8,716 bases of DNA from a bacterium (GTDB lineage Bacteria; Krumholzibacteriota; Krumholzibacteria; LZORAL124-64-63), in NCBI GenBank assembly GCA_021767885.1, contig JAASSM010000044.1, forward strand, positions 1 through 8,716, written 5' to 3'. How positions within the stretch are numbered: the first letter of the stretch is position 1; each line of letters starts with the position of its first letter. The translations under genes and the position numbers were made by a program. The notes under the pieces were generated by a model. That model had not been told where the DNA came from, did not search any database, and saw only the letters and a program-made list of their open reading frames with translations. Of the stretch, positions 1 through 6,871 are shown one piece after another.

Positions 1-962
1 ATGGCGGAGTCCCGCAGCCAGTCGTCCACGCTGCGCAGGCGGGGCCGGGCCCAGACGTTGTCCGAGCGCAGACTGACGGTGAGCTTGCGCGGCTCGGGCT
101 CGGTGGCGGTGAGGTCCAGGACGTACAGCCAGCCACCGTTCTCGTAGACGATGGCATCCTGGCCGAGGGCGGGATGCTTGACGTCGTACTCCCGGTGACG
201 CGTGACCTGCCGGTGCTCGCCGGTGGCCTCGTCCCAGGCCCAGAGGTTGAGCTTCCCGTCCGCGCGGTCGCTGTTGTAGTAGATGGTCTGGCCGTGCCAC
301 ATGGGGAAGTTGTCGGTGCCGGCCCAGTCGGTGACCCGGCGGGTGTCGTTGCCGGCGAAGTCGTAGATCCACACGTCCTGGGCCATGCCGCCCTGGTAGC
401 GCTTCCAGGTGCGGTTCTCCCGGCTGATGCGGTTGTAGGCGATCCGCTGGCCGTCCTCGCTCCAGCTCGACAGGCCGGCCGTGGGCAGGATCATCTGCAC
501 CGGCAGGCCGCCCTCGCGGTCGACGGTGAACAGCTGCAGGTCGCGGCCGGTGTGGCTGGCGCGGGCGGACTGGAAGCGCACGTGGCGGCCGTCGGGCTCC
601 CAGTCGATGACGCGGTCCCAGCCGGGATGGTAGGTCAGGCGCACCGGCTCGCCGCCCGCGGCGGGCATGACGTAGACGTCGTTGTTGCCGTCGTACTCGC
701 CGCTGAACGCGATCCAGCGACCGTCGGGGGAGAACCTGGGCATGCTCTCGAAGCCCTCGGAGCTGGTCAGCCGGCGGGCGTCGCCGCCCTGGGCGGAGAC
801 CGTCCAGAGGTCGCCGGCGTAGACGAACACCACCTGGTCCGCGTGGATGTCGGGCATGCGCAGCAGGCGCATGTCGTCGAGGTTCGGCTCGTCGGGGGCG
901 GCGGCCAGGGCCGCGGCCGTCAGCAGCAGGAGCGCGGCGAGGAGCGCCGGCAGACGTCGCAT
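1..962 (-). CDS. Exported Tricorn-protease homologue, N-terminal part (runs off left edge)
   Basis: The frame is open from an ATG at 960-962 to the window edge, giving 320 codons and no stop. Residues 1-20 are a signal peptide: two Arg, then a Leu/Ala-rich core. A beta-propeller of TolB/PD40-type blades follows, with FSPDGRWIAF at about 77-86, a DGNNDVYVMPAAGGEPVRLT blade end at about 91-110, and WEPDGRHVRF at 111-120. The opening LLRMPDIHADQVVFVYAGDLW (about 33-53) is very like the start of Tricorn-family proteins. In that family the propellers gate substrates into a C-terminal PDZ plus S41 serine-protease half that cuts peptides. That half would lie left of position 1, so catalysis is inferred, not seen. 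The signal peptide points to a periplasmic or secreted enzyme, whereas archaeal Tricorn is cytosolic. A GGAGG at 969-973 sits 6 nt before the ATG and supports this start. An alternative is a propeller-only TolB-like or prolyl-oligopeptidase-like protein, which is less likely given the opening motif. Confidence 0.85.
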   Translation of the reverse strand, partial: MRRLPALLAALLLLTAAALAAAPDEPNLDDMRLLRMPDIHADQVVFVYAGDLWTVSAQGGDARRLTSSEGFESMPRFSPDGRWIAFSGEYDGNNDVYVMPAAGGEPVRLTYHPGWDRVIDWEPDGRHVRFQSARASHTGRDLQLFTVDREGGLPVQMILPTAGLSSWSEDGQRIAYNRISRENRTWKRYQGGMAQDVWIYDFAGNDTRRVTDWAGTDNFPMWHGQTIYYNSDRADGKLNLWAWDEATGEHRQVTRHREYDVKHPALGQDAIVYENGGWLYVLDLTATEPEPRKLTVSLRSDNVWARPRLRSVDDWLRDSA

Positions 963-968
963 GGGATA

Positions 969-973
969 CCTCC
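969..973 (-). promoter_or_regulatory. Ribosome binding site of the Tricorn homologue
   Basis: The minus strand reads GGAGG here, with 6 nt (TATCCC) before the ATG at 960-962. This is what fixes the start of the Tricorn-like gene, which has no visible stop in the window. Confidence 0.75.
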
Positions 974-1040
974 ACGGGATGGTCGATGCAGCGGGCGATG
1001 AGAACACGAAAAACACCCGGTCACCGCCGGGATCCGGGAC

Positions 1041-1046
1041 AGTATA
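1041..1046 (-). promoter_or_regulatory. Possible -10 element upstream of the Tricorn homologue
   Basis: The minus strand reads TATACT, one base from the TATAAT consensus and an AT-rich island in very GC-rich DNA, about 80 nt before the ATG. No good -35 is visible 16-18 nt upstream; that stretch is the stem-loop of the preceding terminator. It is a weak candidate. It fits the idea that the Tricorn gene restarts transcription after the terminator at 1051-1082. Confidence 0.25.
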
Positions 1047-1050
1047 CGCG

Positions 1051-1082
1051 AAAACCCCCGCCCGGTTGCATCCGGGCGGGGG
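1051..1082 (-). terminator. Intrinsic terminator of the lipoprotein gene
   Basis: There is a perfect 11-bp inverted repeat: CCCCCGCCCGG at 1055-1065 and CCGGGCGGGGG at 1072-1082, with a 6-nt loop. On the minus strand the stem is followed directly by TTTT (1054-1051) and then TCGCG. It lies 77 nt past the lipoprotein stop codon and before the Tricorn homologue, so it should end the lipoprotein transcript and separate the two genes. The U tract is short, but stem strength and orientation are convincing. On the plus strand there is no T run after the stem. Confidence 0.8.
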
Positions 1083-1158
1083 CACGGGTCGGGGCCGCAG
1101 GTGCGGGGGCACGGTCTCGCGGCCGGCGCCGCCCCCGGAGGGACGACCCGGCCGCCGG

Positions 1159-3600
1159 TCACTTGGCGGGCAGGCCCCGGGGCACGACGGTGATCCGGTG
1201 GCGCGGAGCCGGCCGCACGCTCACCACCTCGGTCCCGTCCCAGGTCACGGTGGCCACGGTCCAGACGTCGCCATCGGTGATGGTCTGGCTGGCCGTCTGC
1301 ACCGTCTCCTGCTCGGAGCCCTCGTGCATGGTGATCATCACGGTGGCCTCGGTGGGCAGGCCGGTGCCGTGATCGCTGAAGTAGTGCACCTGGATCAGGT
1401 ACTCGCCGGCGGGCAGATCGCGCTCGCCGGTGACGTTCTCGGGGCCGTAGCCGGTGACGTCGTCCACGTCCAGCTCCAGGCCCGAGGCGGTGGTCTCGTT
1501 GGCGTAGTAGCACTTCTCGCCGTCGGGATCGGTCACCCAGAGATCCACGTCCGTGCCGTCGGTGTCCCAGAACAGCGTGGCGCGGAAGTCGGCGCGGGGG
1601 ATGGCGGCCATGAAGCCGGCGCGAGCGCTCGCCCGGCGGTTGCCCGCGTGGGCGGTCACCTCCAGGCGCCGCCGTGCGGTCTCGTCCGTGCCGGAGAGGA
1701 TCACCACCTGCTCGAAGGCGCCGTTCTGCAGGGGCAGCTGGTAGACCTGGTTGCGGTCGCGGTCCACCACCAGCTCCGCCGACTCCAGCGCCGGGTTGGC
1801 CACGGTCCCGGAGACGGTGATGATGCGGCTGGTCTGGGGCGAGGCGATGCGCGCGAGCTCGGCGTAGAAGTCCACCCGGTAGTCCAGCTCCTGGACCAGG
1901 GTGTGGCCGCCGGCGGTGAAGGAGAAGTCCAGGCGCGCACGGGGACGGTCGTAGTCGGCGGGGATGGGCACGGCCACCTGCCAGCGGGTCTGCCGCCCGG
2001 CGGGCAGGGACCACGTCTCGGAGGTCACGTCCACGTCCAGACCATCGCGGCCCTGCAGCCGGGCGACGCCGTCGAGGTCCTGGTCGCCGCGGTTGGCCAC
2101 CCACAGCCAGAGCGTGTCCTGCTCGCCGGGATTGAAGTGGTGGTCCACCACCTGCTCGGCCAGGAAGTCGGTCCGGAACACCTCCACCGCGAAGGGCGCC
2201 ACGGTGATGGTGGTGGAGTCGGTGGCCGATGCGCCCACGTCGTCCCGCACGGTGACCACGGCGGTGTAGGCACCAGCCGAGGCGGGGACGAACGTGCAGT
2301 CCGGCCCGCCCGGGGTGACGCTCTCGCAGGGTCCGCGCACCGTCCAGTCGAAGGTCAGGCCACGGCCCGCGGCGCTGGCGGCCACGGCGGTGGCGGTCAC
2401 CCGGGTGCCGGCGCCCGCCATGGGCGGCGCGACCACCTCCTCGAGGATCAGCGATGCCTCCTGCAGGTGGCTGAGCGAGAGCGCGAGGGTGCCCGGCCCG
2501 GCCACCGTGCGGTCGCAGGCCACCGCCCGGGCCCAGCCGTCGGCCAGGGCGAGGACGTCGTAGCGGCCGGCGGGCAGGTGGAGGATCACCTGGGCGGCGG
2601 CTGCGTCCAGCAGGGCCAGCCGGGGGTCCTCCTCGGGCAGGCCGCGGCGGCGGATCAGCACCATGGCCGGCCCGGTGACGGGCTGCCCATCGGTGCCGGA
2701 GACCAGGGCGAGGGTGGTCTCGTGGCCGGTCGGGCCGGCCTCGTCGGGGCCGGCGAGCTGGTCCGACAGCGCCGCCAGGCCGGCGCCGCCGGCACCGGTG
2801 GCGGGGAAGATGCGCAGCTGGCCCCGCGCGGCCCGGCCCAGCAGGGCGAGGGAGGCCTCGCGCTCGGCCGCGTCGAACGCCGGCACCGCGGCCCGGCACT
2901 GTCGCTTCAGGGGATGGTCGCCATCGAGGTCGGTGTGCCAGGCGGCCTGGGCGGCGGGCGTGTCGCCCTCGATCTGGGCCAGGGGAAGCACGCCGCCCCG
3001 GTCCTGGCCGGCGAGGATGGCCTCGACCACCGCCGCGTCCCGGGCCTGCAGGCGCGCGTCCAGGGCCTCGGCCAGGCGCCCGGTGACCGGCAGCGTCCCG
3101 TCGGGATCGGCCAGGGCCTCGCGCAGGCCGTGGATCCCGCCCAGGACCTGCCAGGAGACCACCAGGCCCTCGGCGCCGGTGCGCACCGCCGTGGCGGCCA
3201 CCTCCAGCACCTCGAGGGCCGTCTGCCGGGCCTCGCGGGAGATCTGGGCCTTGCCGCCGCCCACCGGGGCGATGGCCAGCTCCAGCTCCCGCCAGGCGGC
3301 CAGGTCGGCGGCCGCGGTGGTGCAGGCGGCCGCGTAGGCCCGGGCGGCCTGCAGGGTGGAATCGGGCAGGACGGTCGGGTCTGCCGCCAGGGCGGCAAAG
3401 CTTGCCCAGAGGTCCTCGCTGGCGGCGAGGGCCGTGCCGGCGGCGTCGCCGGCCTCCCAGTAGCCGGACAGGGCCGCGCCGGCGTCGGGGTCGTTGAGGT
3501 CGATGGTGCCGCCGGCGTCCTCGTCGTCGCGAGAACAGGCGCCGAGCAGCAGGACCACCGCGGCGAGGGCGAGGAAGGGGAATCGCAGCCACGGGCGCAT
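1159..3600 (-). CDS. Multi-domain surface lipoprotein with PKD and DUF2135 domains
   Basis: This is an 813-residue protein. Residues 1-22 are a lipoprotein signal with lipobox L19-G20-A21-C22. Ser follows the Cys, with no Asp at +2, which by the E. coli rule favours outer-membrane sorting. Regions in order: an Ala-rich, probably helical segment (about 40-265) that I do not recognise; a small beta domain like carboxypeptidase regulatory domains (about 293-365, ending LPAGRYDVLALADGW); a PKD-type Ig domain (about 395-468, containing GAYTAVVTVRDDVGASATDS); a CARDB-like beta domain (about 470-580); an Ig-like domain starting ASPQTSRIITVSGTVAN (about 586-663); and a DUF2135 domain as in YfaP (about 670-790), with LFWDTDGTDVDLWVTDPDG and AGEYLIQVHYFSDHG. 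DUF2135 has no settled function. PKD and Ig modules usually mediate binding or spacing, and no catalytic site is visible. The start at 3598-3600 is preceded by GGGAGG. Two Cys in the PKD region (425, 435) could form a disulfide. The fold labels in the middle are less certain than the lipobox, PKD and DUF2135. Confidence 0.9.
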   Translation of the reverse strand: MRPWLRFPFLALAAVVLLLGACSRDDEDAGGTIDLNDPDAGAALSGYWEAGDAAGTALAASEDLWASFAALAADPTVLPDSTLQAARAYAAACTTAAADLAAWRELELAIAPVGGGKAQISREARQTALEVLEVAATAVRTGAEGLVVSWQVLGGIHGLREALADPDGTLPVTGRLAEALDARLQARDAAVVEAILAGQDRGGVLPLAQIEGDTPAAQAAWHTDLDGDHPLKRQCRAAVPAFDAAEREASLALLGRAARGQLRIFPATGAGGAGLAALSDQLAGPDEAGPTGHETTLALVSGTDGQPVTGPAMVLIRRRGLPEEDPRLALLDAAAAQVILHLPAGRYDVLALADGWARAVACDRTVAGPGTLALSLSHLQEASLILEEVVAPPMAGAGTRVTATAVAASAAGRGLTFDWTVRGPCESVTPGGPDCTFVPASAGAYTAVVTVRDDVGASATDSTTITVAPFAVEVFRTDFLAEQVVDHHFNPGEQDTLWLWVANRGDQDLDGVARLQGRDGLDVDVTSETWSLPAGRQTRWQVAVPIPADYDRPRARLDFSFTAGGHTLVQELDYRVDFYAELARIASPQTSRIITVSGTVANPALESAELVVDRDRNQVYQLPLQNGAFEQVVILSGTDETARRRLEVTAHAGNRRASARAGFMAAIPRADFRATLFWDTDGTDVDLWVTDPDGEKCYYANETTASGLELDVDDVTGYGPENVTGERDLPAGEYLIQVHYFSDHGTGLPTEATVMITMHEGSEQETVQTASQTITDGDVWTVATVTWDGTEVVSVRPAPRHRITVVPRGLPAK

Positions 3601-3605
3601 GAGGG

Positions 3606-3611
3606 CCTCCC
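3606..3611 (-). promoter_or_regulatory. Ribosome binding site of the lipoprotein gene
   Basis: The minus strand reads GGGAGG, 5 nt (CCCTC) before the ATG at 3598-3600. It places the start immediately before a basic n-region and hydrophobic lipoprotein signal, so sequence and protein evidence agree. Confidence 0.75.
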
Positions 3612-3692
3612 GGACAGGGCCGTGTCGCGGGCGCAGAGGATGTCCGCGCCGGGTTCCGGCAGCGGGGTTGCCAGATACGTGCCAGGGCCGCG

Positions 3693-3728
3693 CCGCCGCG
3701 GACGGCCCACCGCCGGTGGCCGCGGCGG
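3693..3728 (-). other. Bulged GC-rich hairpin between the MATE and lipoprotein genes
   Basis: The outer arms CCGCCGCGG (3693-3701) and CCGCGGCGG (3720-3728) are perfect 9-bp complements. Inside, CCACC (3707-3711) pairs with GGTGG (3715-3719) around a 3-nt GCC. The 5 nt at 3702-3706 remain as a one-sided bulge. On the minus strand it lies 57-92 nt after the MATE stop. No T run follows on either strand, so it is not a classic intrinsic terminator. It could be a 3' stabiliser, part of a Rho-dependent end, or a chance stem in GC-rich DNA. The remainder of the 184-nt gap shows nothing clear beyond the lipoprotein RBS. Confidence 0.35.
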
Positions 3729-3784
3729 GGCGGTCGCTGGCCGGGGGCCTGGTGGCCGGTGGCGGCGGTCCGGGGGTCGGCCGG

Positions 3785-5242
3785 TCAGGGGGTGGGTGAA
3801 GCGGAGGTGGCGGCCGCGCCGGCGCGGGCGTCGGCCGGGGTGCTCCCGGAGCGGACGTAGACCCGCAGGCGCCACAGCAGCAGGGCGAGGAAGACCAGGC
3901 CGCCCAGCACGTCGCCGGCGGCGAAGCCGTACCAGCCGGTGGCCAGGCCGCCGAGCTGCAGGCCCGCCCACACGCCCAGCGGCTCGAAGACCACCCGCAT
4001 GAGGCTGTTGGGGGCCATGCCGGCCAGGCCCTGGCCGCGGGCCTGGAACCAGAAGGCGGTGATGTTCACGATGCCCAGCATGGGGCGGGTCAGGGTGCCC
4101 CACTGCACCAGGGGCGCGCCGGCGGCCACCACCGCGGCCTCGTCGGTGACCCAGCCCATGGCCCACTCCGGGAACAGCACGATGGGCAGCGAGAGCGCCG
4201 CCACCAGCGTGAGCGAGAAGCGCAGCGTGGTCAGCGTGATGCCGCGGACGCGGTCGCGCTGCCCGGCTCCGTGGTTCTGCCCCACCATGATCATCATGCT
4301 CATGCTCAGGCCCAGGGTGGGCAGGAACACGATGCTGTGGATCACCCGGGCGGCGGCGTAGCCGGCCACCGCGGCGGTGCCGAAGCCGGCGATCATGGCG
4401 TTGATCAGGAACACGGACACCGGCAGGGCCAGGTTGGCCAGGGCCGCCGGCCCGCCCACGCGCAGCACGTCCTTCAGGAGTTCCGGCCGGTAGGACCAGG
4501 CCCCGCGCACCAGCCGGACGGCACGGTCGGCGGTGAGCAGCTCGCGCAGGACCAGCAGCGAGGCGGCCGCGAAGCTGATCACCGTGGTCACCGCCGCCCC
4601 GGCCACGCCCAGGCGGGGGAATGGCCCCGGGCCGAAGATGAAGAGGGGGTCGAGGATGATGTTCAGCACCAGGCCGACCGCCATGACCTTGAACGGGAAG
4701 GCCGTGTCGCCCTCGCCGCGGAACAGGGCATTGACGCTCATGGCGAAGACGCTGAAGAAGCCGCCCAGGAAGTAGATCAGTCCGTACTCGCGCGCCATCT
4801 GCCTCACCAGCGGATCGGTGTCCGGCGAGTTGAGGGTGGGCTCGAGGCTCAGCAGCGCCATGCCGCCGGGGATGAGCAGCACCGCGACGGCGGCCGAGAG
4901 CAGGATCACGTGCAGCAGGAGGTTGGGGACCTCGGCGCGGCGGCCCGAACCGATCAGGCGCGAGCAGGTACTGGTGCAGGCGGTGCCCAGGGCGCCGCCG
5001 AAGGTGTGCAGCAGGTAGGTGACGGGGAAGGCCAGGCCCACCGCGGCCATGGCCTCCTTGCTGAAGCGGCCGAGGTAGAACATGTCCACCAGGCCGAAGA
5101 AGGTCACCAGCACCATGGCCAGGATCATGGGCACGCTCAGCCCCAGCAGCGTGGGCGTGATCCGGCCCGCGAGCACGGGGTTGGGGCCGTCGCGTTCGGG
5201 GCGGCGACCGAGGGTGCGCAGACGGTCCAGCCAGGCGGCCAC
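3785..5242 (-). CDS. MATE-family multidrug/sodium efflux transporter
   Basis: This is a 485-residue inner-membrane protein with about 12 hydrophobic segments in two repeated halves. Family signatures are clear: PTLLGLSVPMILAMVL in TM1 (about 30-45), GLVDMFYLGRFSKEAMAAVG (50-69), LFRGEGDTAFPFKVMAVG (173-190), NIILDPLFIFG (194-204) and VGQNHGAGQRDRVRG (320-334). MATE proteins export cationic or organic compounds in exchange for Na+ or H+; the substrate cannot be told from sequence. The frame has no ATG near the N-terminus. The chosen GTG at 5240-5242 lies 5 nt past the peptidase TGA, with GGAAG about 10 nt upstream inside the peptidase's last codons, and leaves a normal cytosolic lead of about 28 residues before TM1. 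The tail after about 463 is Ala/Ser/Thr/Pro-rich and probably disordered. Tight spacing implies co-transcription, and probably translational coupling, with the M28 peptidase. The family call is firm; the exact start is less so. Confidence 0.92.
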   Translation of the reverse strand: MAAWLDRLRTLGRRPERDGPNPVLAGRITPTLLGLSVPMILAMVLVTFFGLVDMFYLGRFSKEAMAAVGLAFPVTYLLHTFGGALGTACTSTCSRLIGSGRRAEVPNLLLHVILLSAAVAVLLIPGGMALLSLEPTLNSPDTDPLVRQMAREYGLIYFLGGFFSVFAMSVNALFRGEGDTAFPFKVMAVGLVLNIILDPLFIFGPGPFPRLGVAGAAVTTVISFAAASLLVLRELLTADRAVRLVRGAWSYRPELLKDVLRVGGPAALANLALPVSVFLINAMIAGFGTAAVAGYAAARVIHSIVFLPTLGLSMSMMIMVGQNHGAGQRDRVRGITLTTLRFSLTLVAALSLPIVLFPEWAMGWVTDEAAVVAAGAPLVQWGTLTRPMLGIVNITAFWFQARGQGLAGMAPNSLMRVVFEPLGVWAGLQLGGLATGWYGFAAGDVLGGLVFLALLLWRLRVYVRSGSTPADARAGAAATSASPTP

Positions 5243-5247
5243 GGGGG

Positions 5248-6708
5248 TCAGTCTTCCTTCGGGCGGGGGATGGGATCCGGCGAGTCGGCGACAGCGTAGA
5301 CGAAGCCCGCCACCGCCGCCACGTTGGCCGCCAGGTCCTGCGGCCTGATCGCCTCGTAGACGTCGGCGGGGCCGTGATGGTAGCGGAAGTAGTCGGCGCC
5401 GTGGACCCGGTGGCCCACGCCGGGCACGCCCCGGTCCACCAGCGGACGGATGTCCACGCCCGCCCAGCCGGCGTAGACCGAGTCCGCGCCCACCGGGGCA
5501 AGCGGCGCGGCCAGCCGGTCGAGGAAGGCGATGGTGGTGCTGTCCGCGCGCACGGAGAACCCGGCCGGCGCGAAGCAGCCCGCATCGCTCTCCAGGGCCA
5601 GGACGTGGCGCTCGATGGCCCCGGCGTGGCGCGCGACGTAGGCGTCGCCGCCCTGGCCGCCGTACTCCTCGCTGGTGTAGAGCACCACCCGCACGGTGCG
5701 TCGGGGCCGCAGCTCCAGGTCCTGCAGCACCTTCAACGCGGCGACCATGATGGTGCAGCCGGCGCCGTCGTCGTGGGCGCCGCTGCCGGTGTCCCAGGCG
5801 TCGAGGTGGCCGGCGATCACCACGATCTCCTGCGGCCGCTCGCGGCCGCGCAGCTCGCCGATCACGTTGGCGCAGGGGCCGTCGGGCAGGGTCCGGGCCT
5901 CCATCATCAGCCGCACGCGGGGCCGTGCGCCGGCGTCGCTCAGGCGGTGCAGCAGGGCGGCGCCCTCGGGCGTGAGCGAGGCGGCGGGGATGCGCGGGGT
6001 GTCGTCGTCCGGATAGCGCATCACGCCGGTGTGGGGCGTGTTCTGACCGAAGCCGGCCGGCCGGATCAGGGCGGCCACGGCGCCGTGGGCGGCGGCGCGC
6101 CCGGCGGCGTTGACGCGGTAGTCCACGTTGAAGCCGTAGCTCCGCCACGGCGGATCGAAGACCACGATCTTGCCGGCCACCTCGCCGGCGCGGGCCTCCA
6201 GTTCCTCCCAGTCGCGCACCGCGATCACCTCGGCCTCCAGGCCGGCCGGCGGCGTGCCCACGCTCATGCCCAGGCCGAGCAGGGACAGCGGCGCCTCGTA
6301 GGGGCGAGTCAGGCGGGCCCACTCGTGCCCGCGTTCCCAGCGCGGCACGGTGACCGCCTCGCGCCAGACGGTGTCCGCCCCGGCGCGGGCGAGCCACCGC
6401 TCGGCCCAGGCGTGCGCCCGCTGCATGCCCTCGCTGCCGGCCAGGCGCGGGCCCACCTCGTCGGCCAGCTCGCGCAGCGCGGTGTGGGCGAAGGTGTCGT
6501 CCAGGGCGTGGGCGAGGATGGCGGTCACCTCGGCGTGGTCCTCCGCGTGTGCGGGGACGGGGACCAGCGCGCCCGGGGCCAGGGTCAGGCCCAGGATCAC
6601 GGCCAGGACCGGGGCGCCGCCCGTGAGGGCGCCCGGCCGGGACGGTCCCCGGCGGGCCGCCCGCGGGCGGGATGACGACAGCGTGCGCAGCGATGCGATG
6701 CCAGGCAT
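5248..6708 (-). CDS. Secreted M28 zinc metallopeptidase, carboxypeptidase Q type
   Basis: This is a 486-residue exported peptidase. The N-terminus has an unusually long Arg-rich n-region (1-30), a hydrophobic core (about 33-49), and a likely cleavage after AHA at about 55. A PA-domain-like insert spans about 155-275. The di-zinc M28 core begins about 280. Its ligands are readable: GHLDAWD gives His301; AHDDG gives bridging Asp313; YTSEEYGG gives catalytic Glu347 and ligand Glu348; LESDAG gives Asp375; and the FRYHHGPADV motif supplies His444 or His445. The segment from HLDAWDTGSGAHDDGAG to LRPRRTVRVVLYTSEE follows the pattern of mammalian plasma glutamate carboxypeptidase (CPQ). That predicts release of single residues from small peptides in the periplasm or outside the cell; amino- versus carboxypeptidase use cannot be decided here. 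No zinc residue is missing. The ATG at 6706-6708 has GGAGGAG 7 nt upstream. The frame stays open to 7008, but that extension overlaps the divergent ndh gene and is not protein-like. It is first in the operon with the MATE gene. Confidence 0.92.
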   Translation of the reverse strand: MPGIASLRTLSSSRPRAARRGPSRPGALTGGAPVLAVILGLTLAPGALVPVPAHAEDHAEVTAILAHALDDTFAHTALRELADEVGPRLAGSEGMQRAHAWAERWLARAGADTVWREAVTVPRWERGHEWARLTRPYEAPLSLLGLGMSVGTPPAGLEAEVIAVRDWEELEARAGEVAGKIVVFDPPWRSYGFNVDYRVNAAGRAAAHGAVAALIRPAGFGQNTPHTGVMRYPDDDTPRIPAASLTPEGAALLHRLSDAGARPRVRLMMEARTLPDGPCANVIGELRGRERPQEIVVIAGHLDAWDTGSGAHDDGAGCTIMVAALKVLQDLELRPRRTVRVVLYTSEEYGGQGGDAYVARHAGAIERHVLALESDAGCFAPAGFSVRADSTTIAFLDRLAAPLAPVGADSVYAGWAGVDIRPLVDRGVPGVGHRVHGADYFRYHHGPADVYEAIRPQDLAANVAAVAGFVYAVADSPDPIPRPKED

Positions 6709-6715
6709 GGACGCG

Positions 6716-6722
6716 CTCCTCC
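6716..6722 (-). promoter_or_regulatory. Ribosome binding site of the M28 peptidase
   Basis: The minus strand reads GGAGGAG, 7 nt before the ATG at 6706-6708. It decides the start in a frame that otherwise stays open 300 nt further upstream. Confidence 0.75.
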
Positions 6723-6859
6723 AGCAGCCGGAGTGAATGGCGATTTCAGGTGGTCCGCCAACGATAAGACGCCGGCCGCCGAGTGTCCCGGGCCAATCGA
6801 GCCCCCCTCGCGGGTCCGCGGGATGCCCATAACTTGGCGGCAGAGGTCCAGATTTTACC
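6723..6859. promoter_or_regulatory. Divergent intergenic region holding the peptidase and ndh promoters
   Basis: The 163 nt between the two divergent starts must hold both promoters. It has the AT-richer patches expected of promoters: CATAAC at 6829-6834 on the plus strand is a weak -10 candidate for ndh, and CTTATCGT at 6762-6769 on the minus strand is a weak candidate for the peptidase. Neither has a convincing -35 partner, and I see no clear operator palindrome. The region is inferred from gene orientation, not from strong motifs. Confidence 0.4.
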
Positions 6860-6865
6860 GGGAGG
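6860..6865 (+). promoter_or_regulatory. Ribosome binding site of ndh
   Basis: GGGAGG lies 6 nt (CGAGCG) before the ATG at 6872, at normal Shine-Dalgarno spacing. It supports this start over internal codons. Confidence 0.75.
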
Positions 6866-6871
6866 CGAGCG

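Noticed and set aside
920..3592. An 890-codon minus-strand frame overlapping the lipoprotein gene
   Set aside because: The product is almost entirely Arg/Gly/Pro-rich, has no export signal or domain, and is out of frame with the lipobox/PKD/DUF2135 protein, which has proper motifs and an RBS.
847..4002. A 1051-codon open frame on the plus strand
   Set aside because: It lies antisense to the lipoprotein gene and part of two others. Its product is Gly/Ala/Arg/Val/His-rich low-complexity sequence with no family signature. Long antisense frames are expected where stop codons are rare in GC-rich DNA.
2907..5585. An 892-codon minus-strand frame spanning the MATE and lipoprotein genes
   Set aside because: It is an Arg/Pro/Ala-rich shadow frame that crosses two gene boundaries and contains none of the MATE motifs.
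5243..6397. N-terminal extension of the MATE frame, giving 870 codons
   Set aside because: The frame stays open upstream, but the extension is an out-of-frame Arg-rich shadow of the M28 peptidase. The transporter begins at about 5242, so this is not a fusion protein.
6691..6710. Tat-type export signal for the M28 peptidase
   Set aside because: The long Arg-rich n-region includes an RR pair (19-20), but it is not in an S-R-R-x-F-L-K context, so an ordinary Sec signal with a long n-region is the simpler reading.
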